Assembly (NCBI GenBank): GCA_934120015.1
Contig: CAKOTD010000039.1
Location: forward strand, 1-6,752
DNA length: 6,752 nt
Source: an uncultured Bacilli bacterium
Lineage (GTDB): Bacteria; Bacillota_I; Bacilli_A; RF39; UBA660
Direction of reading: 5' to 3'
The notes under the pieces were generated by a model. It made no database searches. It worked only from the letters and a program-made list of their open reading frames with translations, and was not told the DNA's origin. The number at the start of each line of letters is the position of its first letter. Position 1 is the stretch's first letter. Below, piece by piece: positions 5,340-6,752 of the stretch. Made by a program: the position numbers and the translations under genes.

Positions 5340-5538
5340 AGTCAGCACTTATGTGATTAAATAATATTCCAATATTAATAAGACCTGCAAGTCCAACAAC
5401 AATATATACAATTCTTGTTAATATAGTATTAACACCGAATAATGTAGTAACAAGATTCATGTCAAATAGTCCTATTAACCCCCAATTTATGGCACCAATA
5501 ATGGTAAATACTAATGCTATTTTTTGTAAAGTTTCCAT
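5338..5538 (-). CDS. DUF378 family small membrane protein (YuzA-like)
   Basis: 66 residues with two membrane helices, roughly residues 7-25 and 43-61. The first holds the family signature GAINWGLIGLF (15-25); the second follows the conserved TRIVYIVVGLAGL pattern. This is DUF378, a small integral membrane family common in Firmicutes with no known function. The start ATG at 5538-5536 has AAAGGAG six bases upstream. The stop lies in the shared bidirectional terminator. It is divergent from the YdcC-like lipoprotein gene with a 104-bp gap; no convincing -35/-10 pair is visible on the minus strand, although a TATAAA occurs upstream. Confidence 0.9.
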   Translation of the reverse strand: METLQKIALVFTIIGAINWGLIGLFDMNLVTTLFGVNTILTRIVYIVVGLAGLINIGILFNHISAD

Positions 5539-5608
5539 ATTTTGCTCCTTTCTTACTACTAATATTAACTAAAAAAAATAATTTATACATATTTCATATA
5601 TATTCTAA

Positions 5609-5631
5609 TATAATTAATTGAAATTAATTAT
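5609..5631 (+). promoter_or_regulatory. Candidate -10 and overlapping palindrome upstream of the YdcC-like gene
   Basis: TATAAT at 5609-5614 is placed correctly for the gene at 5643 but lacks the TG extension and a clear -35. The perfect 10-bp inverted repeat ATAATTAATT / AATTAATTAT (5610-5619 and 5622-5631, two-base centre) overlaps the -10 and the expected start point near 5621. It could be an operator, but pure A/T palindromes arise easily in DNA of this composition. Confidence 0.4.
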
Positions 5632-5642
5632 GAGGTGAAGAG

Positions 5643-6641
5643 ATGAAAAAATTAGTTTTATTTTGTTTTATTTTGTTTTGCTGTTTAAGCATCACTGGAT
5701 GTAAAAAGTATGATTCTAAGAATTTAATTAAAGATTTTAAGAAAAATGTTGAAAAAAGTAAAGGATATAGTTTAAAGGGAGAATTAGAAATCATTAATAA
5801 TGAAGATAGTTATCTTTATGATGTAGAAGTAGCATATAAAAAAGGTGACAATTATAGAGTATCATTAAAAAATAAAATAAATAATCATGAACAAATTATT
5901 TTAAGAAATACTGATGGAGTCTATGTACTTACACCATCACTAAATAAAAGTTTTAAATTTCAAAGTGAATGGCCATACAATAATTCACAAAGTTATTTAA
6001 TGCAAACATTACTTAAAGATATTGAATCAGATAATGAAAAAATATTTAAAGAAACTGAAGATGGATATATAATTACTACAAAAGTAAATTATTCTAATAA
6101 TAAGAATTTAGTAAAGCAGAATATTTATTTCAATAAAAATATTGAAGTTACTGAGGTTCATGTTTTAGATAGTAATGACAATGTACAAATGAAAATGAAA
6201 TTTACAAGTACTGATATGAATGCTACCTATGATGATAAATATTTTGACTTAAAGGAAAATATGGCATCATCAAATATTGATAAAGAGGAAGTAGTATCAA
6301 AATTAGATGAAATAATTTATCCAATGTATTTACCTACAAATACTCATTTATCTAGTCAAGATACTGTTTCAACAACAAGTGGAGAAAGAATCATTTTGAC
6401 ATTTGATGGAGAAAAACCATTTATGTTAGTACAAGAAACAGCAAGTGTAGAAGATGAATTAACTACTATTCCAATGTATGGTGAACCAGAGATTTTAATA
6501 GATACAGTTGCAGCAATTTCTGATTCGTCAATTACATGGGTAAGTAATGGAATTGAATATTATGTTGTTTCTGAGGCAATGGAGAAGGATGAGTTAATAA
6601 GCGTTGCTAAATCAATTAGTGTTATGCCTGTTGGAAAATAA
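5643..6641 (+). CDS. LolA/YdcC-like lipoprotein with a DUF4367-like C-terminal domain
   Basis: 332 residues. A signal peptide ends in the lipobox ITGC with lipidation at C20. Residues ~28-208 have the LolA-like half-barrel pattern: a helix, then repeated amphipathic strands (GYSLKGELEI, YDVEVAYKKGDNYRVSLKNK, DGVYVLTP, then GYIITTKVNY). Residues ~225-328 (YPMYLPTNTHLSSQ onward, then ITWVSNGIEYYVVS and KDELISVAKSI) resemble DUF4367-type domains. This arrangement and length recall B. subtilis YdcC and, for the first domain, C. difficile GerS; those are tied to sporulation or germination, but a sporulation role is not shown here. In a Gram-positive cell it would sit on the outer face of the membrane. 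GAGGTGA at 5632-5638 is four bases from the ATG. It is a single gene with its own terminator. Confidence 0.85.
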   Translation: MKKLVLFCFILFCCLSITGCKKYDSKNLIKDFKKNVEKSKGYSLKGELEIINNEDSYLYDVEVAYKKGDNYRVSLKNKINNHEQIILRNTDGVYVLTPSLNKSFKFQSEWPYNNSQSYLMQTLLKDIESDNEKIFKETEDGYIITTKVNYSNNKNLVKQNIYFNKNIEVTEVHVLDSNDNVQMKMKFTSTDMNATYDDKYFDLKENMASSNIDKEEVVSKLDEIIYPMYLPTNTHLSSQDTVSTTSGERIILTFDGEKPFMLVQETASVEDELTTIPMYGEPEILIDTVAAISDSSITWVSNGIEYYVVSEAMEKDELISVAKSISVMPVGK

Positions 6642-6663
6642 TGAATTTACTTCATTATTTTTT
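6635..6663 (+). terminator. Intrinsic terminator of the YdcC-like gene
   Basis: The 11-bp stem 6635-6645 with 6651-6661 (core AATAATGAA / TTCATTATT), loop TTTAC, leads into T6658-T6663. The hairpin includes the stop codon at 6639-6641. On the opposite strand the same hairpin ends in TTATTTTCC, so weak termination of a gene coming from the right is also possible. Confidence 0.8.
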
Positions 6664-6752
6664 ATTTCATTAAATATTTATTAATTAAAAAGTCAAGTGC
6701 AACAAACGAATAATTAAATGGTATTCACAACTTCTTGTAATTTATAAATTTT
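6664..6752. other. Right-edge segment; possible 3' end of a minus-strand gene
   Basis: No plus-strand gene is visible. On the minus strand, 6752-6714 is open and would end a protein in LQEVVNTI with TAA at 6716-6714, but 12 codons are too few to judge. Beyond that stop the minus strand reads GTTGCACTTGAC (around 6689-6702), which vaguely recalls the ends of Firmicutes IS30-family elements; this is a weak impression from memory. Confidence 0.2.

Noticed and set aside
1..6752. CRISPR array, tRNA/rRNA genes, defence island or complete mobile element
   Set aside because: No regularly spaced direct repeats with unique spacers, no tRNA-like cloverleaf or rRNA segment, and no nuclease, transposase or integrase genes were seen.

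Overview
The window is very AT-rich DNA from a low-GC Gram-positive bacterium (Firmicutes/Bacillota, possibly a gut Bacilli or Mollicutes-related lineage). The signs are strong AAGGAGG and GGTGA-type Shine-Dalgarno sites, AGA/TTA/ATA-heavy codon use, secreted lipoproteins with lipoboxes, a Firmicutes-type scpA-scpB pair, and short hairpin plus T-run terminators. Trp is encoded by TGG, and TGA acts as a stop at the end of trpS, so the standard bacterial code fits and a Mycoplasma-type TGA=Trp code does not. No sporulation, phage or CRISPR machinery is recognisable apart from a YdcC/GerS-like lipoprotein, and species placement is not possible from this stretch alone.

Layout: (1) 1-462 is the 3' end of a gene whose product ends in three 21-residue leucine-rich-type repeats; a perfect hairpin terminator follows at 483-509. 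(2) 604-954 encodes a small Asn/Asp/Glu-rich protein with one C-terminal membrane anchor, and it overlaps tail-to-tail with a minus-strand RNHCP-type zinc-binding protein (937-1248). (3) A compact divergent promoter region (about 1257-1329) separates the RNHCP gene from the rightward cluster scpA (1342-2067), scpB (2061-2633) and a patatin-like phospholipase (2666-3835). (4) A strong extended -10 promoter just after the phospholipase drives trpS (3875-4891), which overlaps a small lipoprotein gene (4888-5316) by ATGA. A terminator at 5316-5339 serves this pair and the convergent DUF378 membrane protein (5338-5538, minus). (5) A divergently placed LolA/YdcC-like lipoprotein (5643-6641) follows, with its own terminator. 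The last ~90 bp hold no clear gene.

Functionally this is mostly housekeeping: chromosome condensation/segregation (ScpA and ScpB, the partners of SMC), lipid hydrolysis or signalling (patatin), tryptophan charging (TrpRS), and cell-surface lipoproteins of unknown role. The TrpRS carries a C-x20-C-x6-C-x2-C cysteine set very like that of the iron-sulfur TrpRS of Thermotoga maritima, which would suit an anaerobe. Several start codons were moved downstream because extended -10 boxes (TGnTATAAT) lie so close to the genes that the upstream start codons could not be in the mRNA. I see no strong sign of an undescribed multi-gene system; the best leads are the Fe-S-type TrpRS, the overlapping divergent promoters with nearly leaderless mRNAs, and the patatin with a long unassigned C-terminal half.
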